From: Calliopsis andreniformis
Lineage: Eukaryota > Arthropoda > Insecta > Hymenoptera > Andrenidae
Reading direction: 5' to 3'
DNA length: 64,000 nucleotides
NCBI RefSeq assembly: GCF_051401765.1
Contig: NW_027480534.1
Coordinates: forward strand, 434,001 to 498,000
Shown here: positions 1-10,730 of the stretch, piece after piece
Numbering within the stretch: the stretch's first letter is position 1
How the letters are laid out: the number at the start of each line of letters is the position of its first letter
Notes under the pieces: model-generated
Database searches by the model: none
The model's input: the letters and a program-made list of their open reading frames with translations, nothing else
Told to the model about the DNA's origin: nothing
Position numbers and translations under genes: made by a program

Positions 1-1301
1 ATGAGGATTGTGGATTGAGCATTGAGGATTGAGTATTGAGGATTCAAGATTGAGTATTGAGAATTGAAGGTTGAGGATTGAGGAATGAGGATTGAAGGTT
101 GAGGATTTGGGACTGAGGATTGAAGATTGAGGATTGGGTATTGAGGATTGAGGATTGAGGATCGAGGTTTGAGGTTTGAAGGTTGAGGATCGAAGATTGA
201 GTATTGAGGATTGAAGACTGACGATTTAGGATTGAGGATTGAGGATTGAGGATTGAGTATTGAGGATTGAGGATTGAAGATTGAGTATTGAAGATTGAAG
301 ATTGAGGATTGAGGATTGAGGATTGAGGATTGAGAATTGAAGATTGAGGATTGGGGATTGAGGACTGACGATTGAGGATTGAGTATTGAGGATTGAGAAT
401 TGAGGATTGAGGACTGAAGATTGAGGATTGAGGATTGAAGGTTGAGTATTGGTGATTGAAGGTTGAGGATTGAGGATTGAGTGTTGAGGATTGAGGACAA
501 GGACTGGCGGTTGAGGATTGAGGTATGGGGATTCAGGATTGAGGATTGAGGACTGAGGATTGAGGATTGAGGATTGTGCATTGAGGATTTAAGATTGAGG
601 ACTGGGGATTGAGGATTGAAGGTTGAGGATTAAGGATTGAGGATTGGGGATTGGGGATCTAGGATTGGAGATTGATTATTGAGGATTGAAGATTGAGGAT
701 TGAGGATTGACGAGTGTGAATTGAGAATTGAGGATGAGGACTGAGGGTTGAGGATTGAGGATTGAAAATTGAGGATTGAGGGTTGAGGATTGAGTATTGA
801 GGATTGAGGGTTGAAGATTGAGTATTGAAGATTGAAGACTGAGGATTGAGGATTGAGGATTGAGGATTGAGGATTGAGAATTGAGGATTGAGGACTGAAG
901 GTTGAGAATTGAGGGTTGAAGGTTGAGTATTGGTGATTGAAGGTTGAGTATTGAGGATTGAGTGTTGAGGATTGAGGACAAGGACAGACGGTTGAGGATT
1001 GAGGTATGGGGATAGAGGATTAAGGATTGAGGACTGAGGATTGAGGATTGAGGATTGAGCATTGAGGATTTAAGATTGAGGACTGGGGATTGAGGATTGA
1101 AGGTTGAGGATTAAGGATTGAGGTTTGGGGATTGGGGATCTAGGATTGGAGATTGATTATTGAGGATTGAAGGTTGAGGATTGAGGATTGACGATTGTGA
1201 ATTGAGAATTGAGGATGAGGCCTGAGGGTTGAGGATTGAGGATTGAGGTTTGAGGATTGAGAATGAGGGCTGGGGGTTGAGGATTGATGTTTGAGTATTG
1301 A

Positions 1302-1319
1302 ATCCTGAGAATTCAGGAC
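1302..1319. other. C-block inverted repeat, variant
   Basis: TCCTGA and TCAGGA arms (6 bases) around the loop GAAT, with a GAATTC site. The base after the right arm is C here, so the seventh pair is lost. It is followed by CATTCTA instead of TATTCTA. Confidence 0.9.
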
Positions 1320-1670
1320 ATTCTATTGAGTATTGAGAATTGAGTATTGATGGTTGAGTATTGAGGATTCAGGATTGAGGATAGAGGGTTGAGTATTGAA
1401 GATTGAGGATTGTTGATTGAGGATTGAGGATTGAGGGTTGAGGATTGAGGATTGAGGATTGAAGATTGAGTATTGAGGATTGAAGGTTGAAGATTGAGGA
1501 TTGAGTATTGAGGATTGAGGATTGAGGATTGAGGATTGAGAATTGAGTATTGAGGATTGAGGATTGAAGATTCAGTATTGAGGATTGAAGATAGAGGATT
1601 GAGGATTGAGGGTTGAGGGTTGAGGATTGATGATTGACGCTTGAGAATTGACGATTGATGATGGAGCTTT

Positions 1671-1860
1671 GAAGAGAGAGGACTGAGTGTTGAGGATTGA
1701 GTGCTGGGAATTGATGTTTGATGTTTGAGATTTGATTATTGAATATTGTGGATTGAGTATTGAGCCGTGACGATTCAGGATATTCTATTGAGTATTGAGA
1801 ATTTAGGATTGATGGTGGAGTATTGAGGATTGACGGTTGAGGGTTGTGCGTTGAATATTG
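1671..1860. repeat. A block (representative)
   Basis: Recurrent diverged block. It starts with GAAGAGAGAGGACTGAGTG, passes through GAATATTGTGGATTGAG, then a C-containing core (ACC or AGCC, then RTGAGGATTCAGG), the shared TATTCTA heptamer, and often GAATTTAGGATTGATGG. Other copies, by the position of GAATATTG or its variant: about 3.27, 5.97, 7.61, 8.04, 13.61, 15.25, 18.18, 22.95, 23.91, 29.32, 34.29, 39.40, 43.85, 46.01, 46.51, 49.41, 49.91 and 53.21 kb. Some copies carry GAATTC, others GGATTC. Confidence 0.85.
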
Positions 1861-2264
1861 AGGATTGAGGACTGAGGATTGAGGATTAGGGATTGAGGAT
1901 TGAAGATTGAGTATTGATGATTGTAGATTGAGGATTGAGGATTGAGGATTCAGGATTGAGGATTGAAGATTGAGGAATAGGGATTGAGCATTGACGATTG
2001 AGGATTGAGTATTGAGGATTGAGAATTGAGGATTGAGGTCTGAAGATTGAGGATTGAGGATTGAAGGTTGAGTATTGGTGATTGAAGGTTGAGCATTGAG
2101 GATTGAGTGTTGAGGATTGAGGACAAGGACTGACGGTTGAGGACTGAGGTTTGAGGATTGAGGATTAAGGATTGAGGACTGAGGATTGAGGACTTAGGAT
2201 TGAGCATTGAGGATTTAAGATTGAGGACTGGGGATTGAGGATTGAAGGTTGAGGATTAAGGATT

Positions 2265-2310
2265 GAGGATTGGGGATTGGGGATCTAGGATTGGAGATTG
2301 ATTATTGAGG
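2265..2310. repeat. G element (representative): G-rich heptamers with GATCTAGG
   Basis: Two successive TTGGGGA heptamers are followed by TCTAGGA and then TTGGAGATTGATTATTG. About fifty copies occur through the window, for example near 0.66, 1.14, 5.34, 8.58, 9.35, 12.97, 17.54, 20.01, 25.50, 30.47, 34.75, 43.32, 45.38, 51.77, 59.04 and 63.16 kb. The TAG read on the - strand from CTA is a frequent end of the open frames there. Closely spaced GG and GGGG tracts could in principle fold as a two-layer G-quadruplex; this is inference. Confidence 0.8.
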
Positions 2311-2490
2311 ATTGAAGATTGAGGATTGAGGATTGAGGATTGAGGATTGAGGATTGAAGATTGAGGGTTGGGGACTGAGGATTCAAGATTGAGGATTGAG
2401 GATTGAGGATTGAGGATTGAGGACTGAGGATTGTGGATTCAGTATTGAGGATTGAAGTTTGAGAATTGAGGATTGAGTATTGAACATTGA

Positions 2491-2650
2491 GGACTGAGTG
2501 TTGAGGGTTGAGTGATGAGAATTGATGTTTGTGTCTAGAGGTTTGAAGATTGCAGATTGAGTATTGAGTTTTGAAAACTGTGAGTTGAGGATATTCTATT
2601 GAGGATTGAGGATTGACAACTGATTGTTGAGGACTGAGGGCTGAATATTG
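2491..2650. repeat. B block (representative)
   Basis: Recurrent diverged block with GAGTGATGAGAATTGATG, then GATTTGAAGATTGC, AAAACTGTGAATTGATG, the TATTCTA heptamer and a constant tail GACAACTGATTGTTGAGG. Other copies lie near 3.00, 4.56, 4.97, 6.23, 14.59, 15.86, 16.31, 24.71, 25.14, 27.32, 29.68, 30.11, 32.29, 37.90, 38.34, 39.67, 42.35, 42.79, 44.12, 53.48, 57.87 and 61.25 kb. Several come as pairs 425-445 bases apart (2.57/3.00, 15.86/16.31, 24.71/25.14, 37.90/38.34). The tail has only a weak 4-base inverted match, CAAC and GTTG. Confidence 0.85.
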
Positions 2651-4138
2651 AGGATTCAGGGTTGAGGATTCAGAACTGAGGTATGAGGACTGAGGATAGA
2701 GGATTGAGGATTGAGGATTGAAGATTGAGGATTGGGTAGTGAGGATTGAAGAATGGGTATTGAGGATTGAGTATTGCGGATTGAGGATTGAAGATTGAGA
2801 ATTGAGGATTGAAGATTGACGATTGAGGATTGAGGATTGAGGATTGAAGATTGAGTATTGAGGATTGAAGGTTAATGATTGTGGCTTGAGGATTGAGGAT
2901 TGAGGATTGAGTATTGAAGATTGAGGACTGAGTGTTGAGGGTTGAGTGATAGGAATTGATGTTTGTGGATTGAGATTTGAAGATTGAAGATTAGGGATTG
3001 AGTATTGAAAACTGTGAATTGGGGATACTGTATTGAGGATTGAGGATTCACAATTGATTGTTGTGGACTGAGGGCTGAAGACTGAGGATTCAGGATAGAG
3101 GATTCGGGATTGAGGTTTGAGGACTGAGGATTGAGGGTTGAGGATTGAAGATTGAGGATTGACGCTTGAGGATTGAGGATTGAGGATGGAGGATTGAAGA
3201 GAGAGGACTGAGTGTTGAGGATTGCGTTTTGAGAACTGATGTTAGAGGATTGAGATTTGATTATTGAATATTGTGGATTGAGTATTGAACCATGAGAATT
3301 CAGGACATTCTATTGAGTATTGAAAATTGAGCATTGATGGTTGAGTATTGAGGATTGATGGTTGAGGTTGTGTGGTGAATATTGAGGATTAAGTATTGAG
3401 GATTGAGGGTTGAGGATTGAGGATTGAAGATTGAGTATTGATGATTGAAGATTGAGGATTGAGTATTGGGGGTTGAGGATTGAGGACGAGGACTGACGGT
3501 TGAGGATTGAGGTTTGAGGATTGAGGATTGAGGATTGTAGACTGAAGATTGGGAATTGGGGATTGAGCATTGAGGATTGAAGATTGAGGACTGGGGATTG
3601 AGGACTGAACATTGAGGATTAAGGATTGATGATTGGGGATTGAGTATCTAGGATTGGAGGTTTGTTATTGAGGATTGAAAATTGAGGGCTGAGGATTGAG
3701 GATTCAGTATTGAGAATTGAGGACGAGGACTGAGGGTTGACGATTGAAGATTGAGGACTGGGGATTGAGGGTTGAAGATTGAGGATTAAGGATTGATGAT
3801 TAGGGATTGGGGATCTAGGATTGGAGATTGATTATTGAGGATTGAAGATTGAGGATTAAGGATTGAGGATTGACAATTGAGAATTGAGGATGAGGACTGA
3901 GGTTTGAGGATTGAGGTTTGAGGAACGAGGATTGGGGATTGAGGATTGAGGACTGAGGATTGACGATTGAGTATTGAAGATCGAGGATTGATGACTGAGG
4001 ATTGAGGATTGAGAATTGAGGATTGCGGATTGAGGATTGAAGATTGAGTATTGGGGACTGAATATTGACGATTGAGGATTGAGGGTTGAGGATTGAGAAT
4101 GAGGGCTGACAGCAGAGGATTGATGTTTGAGTATTGAT

Positions 4139-4154
4139 TCCTGAGAATTCAGGA
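4139..4154. other. C-block inverted repeat, 6-base arms
   Basis: TCCTGA-GAAT-TCAGGA. The preceding base is T rather than A, so only six pairs form. The following heptamer is TATTCAA. Confidence 0.9.
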
Positions 4155-5520
4155 TATTCAATTGAGTATTGAGAATTGCGGATTGATGGTTGAGTATTGA
4201 GGATTGAGGATTGAGGATTGAGGATTGAAGATTGAGGATTGAGGATTGAGGATTGAGAATTGAGAATAGAGGATGAGGACTGAGGGTTGAGGATTGAGGT
4301 TTGAGGAACGAGGGTTGAGGATTGAGTATTGAGGATTGAGGACTGAGGATTGACGATTGAGTATTGAAAATTGAGGATTGACGACTGAGGATTGAGGATT
4401 GAGGATTGAGGATTACGGATTGAGGATTGAAGATTGAGTATTGAGGATTGAGGATTGAAGATTGAGGATTGGAGACAGAGTGTCGAGGGTTGAGTGATGA
4501 GAATTGATGTTTGTGTGTAGAGATTTGTATATTGCAGATTGAGTATTGAGTATTGAAAACTGTGAATTGATGATATTCTATTGAGGATTGAGGATTGACA
4601 ACTGATTGTTGAGGACTGAGGGTTGAAGATTGAGGATTCAGGATTGAGGTTTCATGATTGAGGTTTGAGGACTGAGGATTGAGGATTGGGGATTGAGGAA
4701 TGAGGACTGAGGATTGACGATTGAGTATTGAAGATTGAGGATTGATGACTGAGGATTGAGGATTGAGAATTGAGGATTGCGGATTGAGGATTGAAGAATG
4801 AGGATTGGGGATTGATGATTGTGGATTCAGTTTTGAGGATTGAAGTTTGAGAATTGAGGATTGAGGATTGAACATTGAGGACTGAGTGTTGAGGGTTGAG
4901 TGATGAGAATTGATGTTTGTGGCTAGAGGTTTGAAGATTGCAGATTGAGTATTGAGCATTGAAAGCTGTGAATTGAGGATATTCTATTGAGGATTGAGGA
5001 TTGACAACTGATTGTTGAGGACTGAGGGCTGAATATTGAGGATTCAGTATTGAGGATTCAGAACTGAGGTATGAGGACTGAGGATTGAAGATTGAGGATT
5101 GGGTATTGAAGATTGAAGAATGAGGATTGAGGATTGAGGAATGAGTATTGAGGATTGCAGATTGAGTATTGAGGATTGAAGATTGAGGATAGAGGATTGG
5201 GGATTGAGGATTGAGGATTGAGGATTGAGGATTGAGTATTGAGGATTGAGGATTGAGGGTTGACTATTGAAGATTGAGGACTGGGGATTGAGGGTTGAAG
5301 ATTGAGGATTAAGGATTGATGATTAGGGATTGGGGATCTAGGATTGGAGATTGATTATTGAGGATTGAAGATTGAGGATTGAGGATTGACGATTGTGAAT
5401 TGAGAATTGAGGATGAGGACTGAGGGTTGAGGATTGAGGTTTGAAAATTGAGGATTGAGGATTGAGGTTTGAGGATTGAGAATGAGGGCTGAGTGTGGAG
5501 GATTGATGTTTGAGTATTGA

Positions 5521-5538
5521 ATCCTGAGAATTCAGGAT
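5521..5538. other. C-block inverted repeat
   Basis: Reference copy: ATCCTGA-GAAT-TCAGGAT, 7-base arms and a 4-base loop, GAATTC at the centre right. Followed at once by TATTCTA (5538-5544). Confidence 0.93.
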
Positions 5539-7351
5539 ATTCTATTGAGTATTGAGAATTGAGTATTGATGGTTGAGTATTGAGGATTGAGGATTGAGGA
5601 TAGAGGATTGAGTATTGAAGATTGAGGATTGTTGGTTGAGGAATGAGGATTGAGGATTGAAGATTGAGGATTGGGTATTGAGGATTGAAGAATGAGGATT
5701 GTGGATTGAGGATTGAGGATTGAGTATTGAGGATTCAAGATTGAGTATTGAGGATTGAAGGTTGAGTATTGAGGAATGAGGATTGAAGGTTGAGGATTCA
5801 GGATTGAGGATTCGGGATTGAGGTTTGACGACTGAGGATTGACGGTTGAGGATTGAGGATTGAGGATTGACGCTTGAGGATTGAGGATTGAGGATGGAGG
5901 ATTGAAGAGAGAGGACTGAGTGTTGAGGATTGAGTGTTGAGGATTGATGTTTGAGGATTGAGATTTGATTATTGATTATTGTGGATTGAGTATTGAAACA
6001 TGAGAATTCAGGATATTCTATTGAGTATTGATAATTGAGGATTGATGGTTGAGTATTGAGGATTGAGTATTGAGAATTGAGGATTGATGGTTGAGTATTG
6101 AGGATTGCGGATTGAGGATTGAGGATTGAGGATTGAAGATTGAGGATTGGGGACAGAGTGTCGAGGGTTGAGTGATGAGAATTGATGTTTGTGTGTAGAG
6201 ATTTGTATATTGCAGATTGAGCATTGAGTATTGAAAACTGTGAATTGATGATATTCTATTGAGGATTGAGGATTGACAACTGATTGTTGAGGACTGAGGG
6301 TTGAAGATTGAGGATTCAGGATTGAGGCTTCAGGATTGAGGTTTGAGGACGGAGGATTGAGGATTGGGGATTGAGGAATGAGGACTGAGGATTGACGATT
6401 GAGTATTGAAGATTGAGGATTGATGACTGAGGATTGAGGATTGAGAATTGAGGATTGCGGACCGAGGATTGAGGATTGGCGATTGAGGATTGAGGATTGG
6501 GTATTGAGGATTGAAGAATGAGGATTGTGGATTGAGGATTGAGGATTGAGGATTGAGGATTCAAGATTGAGTATTGAGGATTGAAGGTTGAGGATTGAGG
6601 ATTGAGGATTGAATATTGAGGATTTGGGACTGAGGATTGAAGATTGAGGATTGGGTATTGAGGATTGAGGATTGAGGATCGAGGTTTGAGGTTTGAAGAT
6701 TGAGGATCGAATGTTGAGTATTGAGGATTGAAGATTGACGATTGAGGATTGAGGATTGAGGATTGAGGATTGAGTATTGAGGATTGAGGATTGAAGATTG
6801 AGTATTGAAGATTGAAGATTGAGGATTGAGGATTGAGGATTGAGGATTGAGGATTGGGGATTGAGGATTGACGATTGAGGATTGAGTATTGAGGATTGAG
6901 AATTGAGGATTGAGGACTGAAGATTGAGGATTGAGGATTGAAGATTGAGTATTGGTGATTGAAAGTTGAGGATTGAGGATTGAGTGTTGAGGATTGAGGA
7001 CAAGGACTGACGGTTGAGGATTGAGGTATGAGGATTGAGGATTAAGGATTGAGGACTGAGGTTTGAGGATTGAGGATTGAGCATTGAGCATTGAGGATTT
7101 AAGTTTGAGGACTGGGGATTGAGGATTGAAGGTTGAGGATTAAGGATTGAGGATTGGGGATTGGGGATCTATGATTGGAGATTGATTATTGAGGATTGAA
7201 GATTGAGGATTGAGGATTGACGATTGTGAATTGAGAATTGAGGATGAGGACTGAGGGTTGAGGATTGAGGATTGAAAATTGAGGATTGAGGATTGAGGTT
7301 TGAGGATTGAGAATGAGGGCTGGGGGTTGAGGATTGATGTTTGAGTATTGA

Positions 7352-7369
7352 ATCCTGAGAATTCAGGAT
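7352..7369. other. C-block inverted repeat
   Basis: Full 7-base arms around GAAT. Preceded by the GGGCTGGGGG variant shared with 1.27 kb and 9.51 kb. Confidence 0.93.
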
Positions 7370-7580
7370 ATTCTATTGAGTATTGAGAATTGAGTATTGA
7401 TGGTTGAGTATTGAGGATTCAGGATTGAGGATAGAGGATTTAGTATTGATGATTGAGGATAGTTGATTGAGGATTGAGGATTGAGGGTTGAGGATTGAGG
7501 ATTGAGGATTGAATATTGAGTATTGAGGATTGAAGGTTGAAGATTGAGGATTGAGTATTGAGGATTGAGGATTGAGGATT

Positions 7581-7730
7581 GATGTTTGAGGTCTGGGATT
7601 TGATTATTGAATATTGTGGATTGAGCATTGAACCGTGATGATTCAGGATATTCTATTGAGTATTGAGAATTTAGGATTGATGGTGGAGTATTGAGGATTG
7701 ACGGTTGAGGGTTGTGCGTTGAATATTGAT
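7581..7730. repeat. Local A-block copy 1 (spacing 427)
   Basis: This roughly 150-base A-block segment runs from GATGTTTGAG to the GTGCGTTGAATATTG end. It is repeated 427 bases further on with a few substitutions. The spacing is exactly 61 heptamers. Sequence between the copies is ordinary array and is not itself clearly duplicated. Confidence 0.8.
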
Positions 7731-8007
7731 GGTTGAGGATTGAGGATTGAGGATTGAAGATTGAGTATTGAGGATTGAAGGTTGAAGATTGAGGATTGAG
7801 TATTGAGGATTGAGGATTGAGGATTGAGGATTGAGAATTGAGGATTGAGGATTGAGGATTGAAGATTCAGTATTAATAATTGAAGATAGAGGATTGAGGA
7901 TTGAGGGCTGAGTGTGGAGGATTGAGGATTGACGCTTGAGAATTGGCGATTGATGATGGAGGTTTGAAGAGAGAGGACTTAGTGTTGAGGATTGAGTGCT
8001 GGGAATT

Positions 8008-8157
8008 GATGTTTGAGGTTTGAGATTTGATTATTGAATATTGTGGATTGAGCATTGAACCGTGATGATTCAGGATATTCTATTGAGTATTGAGAATTTA
8101 GGATTGATGGTGGAGTATTGAGGATTGACGGTTGAGGGTTGTGCGTTGAATATTGAG
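8008..8157. repeat. Local A-block copy 2 (spacing 427)
   Basis: This is the partner of 7581-7730, with the same unusual CCGTGATGATTCAGG variant of the A core. Homology stops after GAATATTGA, where the first copy continues with TGGTTGAGG and this one with GGATTGAGG. Confidence 0.8.
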
Positions 8158-8762
8158 GATTGAGGATTGAGGATTGAGGATTGGGGATTGAGGACTGAAG
8201 ATTGAGTATTGATGATTGTAGATTGAGGATTGAGGATTGAGGATTCAGGATTGAGGATTGAAGATTGAGGAATAGGGATTGAGCATTGACGATTGAGGAT
8301 TGAGTATTGACGATTGAGAATTGAGGATTGAGGACTGAAGATTGAGGATTGAGGATTGAAGGTTGAGTATTGGTGATTGAAGGTTGAGGATTGAGGATTG
8401 AGAGTTGAGGATTGAGGACAAGGACTGACGGTTGAGGACTGAGGTTTGAGTATTGAGGATTAAGGATTGAGGACTGAGGATTGAGGACTTAGGATTGAGC
8501 ATTGAGGATTTAAGATTGAGGACTGGGGATTGAGGATTGAAGGTTGAGGATTAAGGATTGAGGATTGGGGATTGGGGATCTAGGATTGGAGATTGATTAT
8601 TGAGGATTGAAGATTGAGGATTGAGGATTGACGATTGTGAATTGAGAATTGAGGATGAGCACTGAGGGTTGAGGATTGAGGATTGAAAATTGAGGATTGA
8701 GGATTGTGGTTTGAGGATTGAGAATGAGGGCTGAGTGTGGAGGATTGATGTTTGAGTATTGA

Positions 8763-8780
8763 ATCCTGAGAATTCAGGAT
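8763..8780. other. C-block inverted repeat
   Basis: Full 7-base arms. Lies in the segment shared with 5.4-5.74 kb. Confidence 0.93.
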
Positions 8781-9536
8781 ATTCTATTGAGTATTGAGAA
8801 TTGAGTATTGATGGTTGAGTATTGAGGATTGAGGATTGAGGATAGAGGATTGAGTATTGAAGATTGAGGATTGTTGGTTGAGGAATGAGGATTGAGGATT
8901 GAAGATTGAGGATTGGGTATTGAGGATTGAAGAATGAGGATTGTGGATTGAGCATTGAGGATTGAGTATTGAGGATTCAAGATTGAGTATTGAGGATTGA
9001 AGGTTGAGGATTGAGGAATGAGGATTGAAGGTTGAGGATTTGGGACTGAGGATTGAAGATTGAGGATTGGGTATTGAGGATTGAGGATTAAGGATCGAGG
9101 TTTGAGGTTTGAAGATTGAGGATCGAAGATTGAGTATTGAGGGTTGAAGATTGACGATTGAGGATTGAGGATTGAGGATTGAGGATTGAGGATTGAGTAC
9201 TGAAGATTGAGGATTGAGGATTGAAGGTTGAGTATTGGTGATTGAAGGTTGAGGATTGAGGATTGAGTGTTGAGGATTGAGGACAAGGACTGACGGTTGA
9301 GGACTGAGGTTTGAGGATTGAGGATTAAGGATTGAGGATTGGGGATTGGGGATCTAGGATTGGAGATTGATTATTGAGGATTGAAGATTGAGGATTGAGG
9401 ATTGACGATTGTGAATTGAGAATTGAGGATGAGGACTGAGGGTTGAGGATTGAGGATTGAAAATTGAGGATTGAGGATTGAGGTTTGAGGATTGAGAGTG
9501 AGGGCTGGGGGTTGAGGATTGATGTTTGAGTATTGA

Positions 9537-9554
9537 ATCCTGAGAATTCAGGAT
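9537..9554. other. C-block inverted repeat
   Basis: Full 7-base arms. Counterpart of the 34.94 kb copy at offset 25,400. Confidence 0.93.
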
Positions 9555-10713
9555 ATTCTATTGAGTATTGAGAATTGAGTATTGATGGTTGAGTATTGAG
9601 GATTCAGGATTGAGGATAGAGGGTTGAGTATTGAAGATTGAGGATTGTTGATTGAGGATTGAGGATTGAGGGTTGAGGATTGAGGATTGAGGATTCAAGA
9701 TTGAGTATTGAGGATTGAAGATTGAGGATTGAGGATTGAGTATTGAAGATTGAGAATTTGGGACTGAGGATTGAATACTGAGGATTGGGTATTGAGGATT
9801 GAGGATTAAGGATCGAGGTTTGAGGTTTGAAGATTGAGGATCGAAGATTGAGTATTGAGGGTTGAAGATTGACGATTGAGGATTGAGGATTGAGGATTGA
9901 GGATTGAGGATTGAGGATTGAGGATTGAAGATTGAGTATTGATGATTGAAGATTGAGGATTGAGGATTGAGGATTGAGGATTGAGGATTGAAGATTGAGG
10001 AACAGGGATTGAGGATTGACGATTGAGGATTGAGTATTGAGGATTGAGAATTGAGGATTGAGTACTGAAGATTGAGGATTGAGGATTGATGGTTGAGTAT
10101 TGGTGATTGAAGGTTGAGGATTGAGGATTGAGTGTTGAGGATTGAGGACAAGGACTGACGGTTGAGGACTGAGGTTTGAGGATTGAGGATTAAGGATTGA
10201 GGACTGAGGATTGAGGATTGAGGATTGAGCATTGAGGATTTAAGATTGAGGACTGGGGATTGAGGATTGAAGGTTGAGGATTAAGGATTGAGGATTGGGG
10301 ATTGGGGATCTAGGATTGGAGATTGATTATTGAGGATTGAAGATTCAGGACTGGGGATTGAGGATTGAAGATTGAGGATTAAGGATTGAGGATTGGGGAT
10401 TGAGGATCAAGGATTGGAGATTGATTACTGAGGATTGAAGATTGAGGATTGAGGATTGAGGATTGAGAATTGAGAATTGAGGATGAGGACTGAGGGTTGA
10501 GGATTGAGGTTTGAGGAACGGGGATTGAGGATTGAATATTGAGGACTGAGGATTGACGATTGAGTATTGAAGATTGCGGATTGATGACTGAGGATTGAGG
10601 ATTGAGGATTGAGGATTGAGGACTGAGGATTGAAGGTTGAGTATTGAAGATTGAATATTGAGGATTGAGGATTGAGGAATGAGAATGAGGGCTGAGGGTT
10701 GAGGGTTGAGGTT

Positions 10714-10730
10714 TCAGCATTGAATGCTGA
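10714..10730. other. D-block palindrome
   Basis: TCAGCATT-G-AATGCTGA, perfect 8-base arms around one base. Its last four bases, CTGA, also pair with the TCAG that follows GAAT, so the D palindrome and a shortened C-type stem are mutually exclusive folds. Confidence 0.93.

Larger units (their letters stand above)
1..5350. repeat. Array region I, mosaic with A, B, C and G blocks
   Basis: This is ordinary heptamer array with no gene. It holds C hairpins near 1.30 and 4.14 kb, A blocks near 1.74 and 3.27 kb, and B blocks near 2.57, 3.00, 4.56 and 4.97 kb. G elements recur about every 0.5-1.5 kb. Segments reappear further right. The stretch around 1.67-2.2 kb matches 7.97-8.5 kb at a constant offset of 6,295. 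The stretch around 4.48 kb matches 6.16 kb at offset 1,678. The stretch around 1.26 kb matches 7.31 kb at offset 6,050. Only this region and the next show such close-range, multi-offset sharing, which suggests older, more reshuffled material than the clean duplications after 24 kb. Confidence 0.85.
5351..9299. repeat. Array region II, second mosaic copy of region I motifs
   Basis: This is a heptamer array with no gene. C hairpins lie near 5.52, 7.35 and 8.76 kb, A blocks near 5.97, 7.61 and 8.04 kb, and a B block near 6.23 kb. The stretch near 5.4-5.74 kb recurs near 8.6-8.98 kb at offset 3,242. Several constant offsets to region I coexist (6,295, 6,050 and 1,678), so it is not a single copy of region I but a patchwork, as repeated unequal exchange would leave. 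Confidence 0.8.

Noticed and set aside
2600..2640. Hairpin in the B-block tail GACAACTGATTGTTGAGG
   Set aside because: Only four bases pair (CAAC with GTTG) around a five-base loop, too weak to call a terminator or structural element.
3856..4959. 367-codon open frames at 3856-4959, 37234-38337 and 41688-42791
   Set aside because: Same cause as above. The last two are the two copies of one stretch of the 4,454 duplication, and the equal length of the first is coincidence. The peptides show no domain or hydrophobic pattern beyond the heptapeptide.
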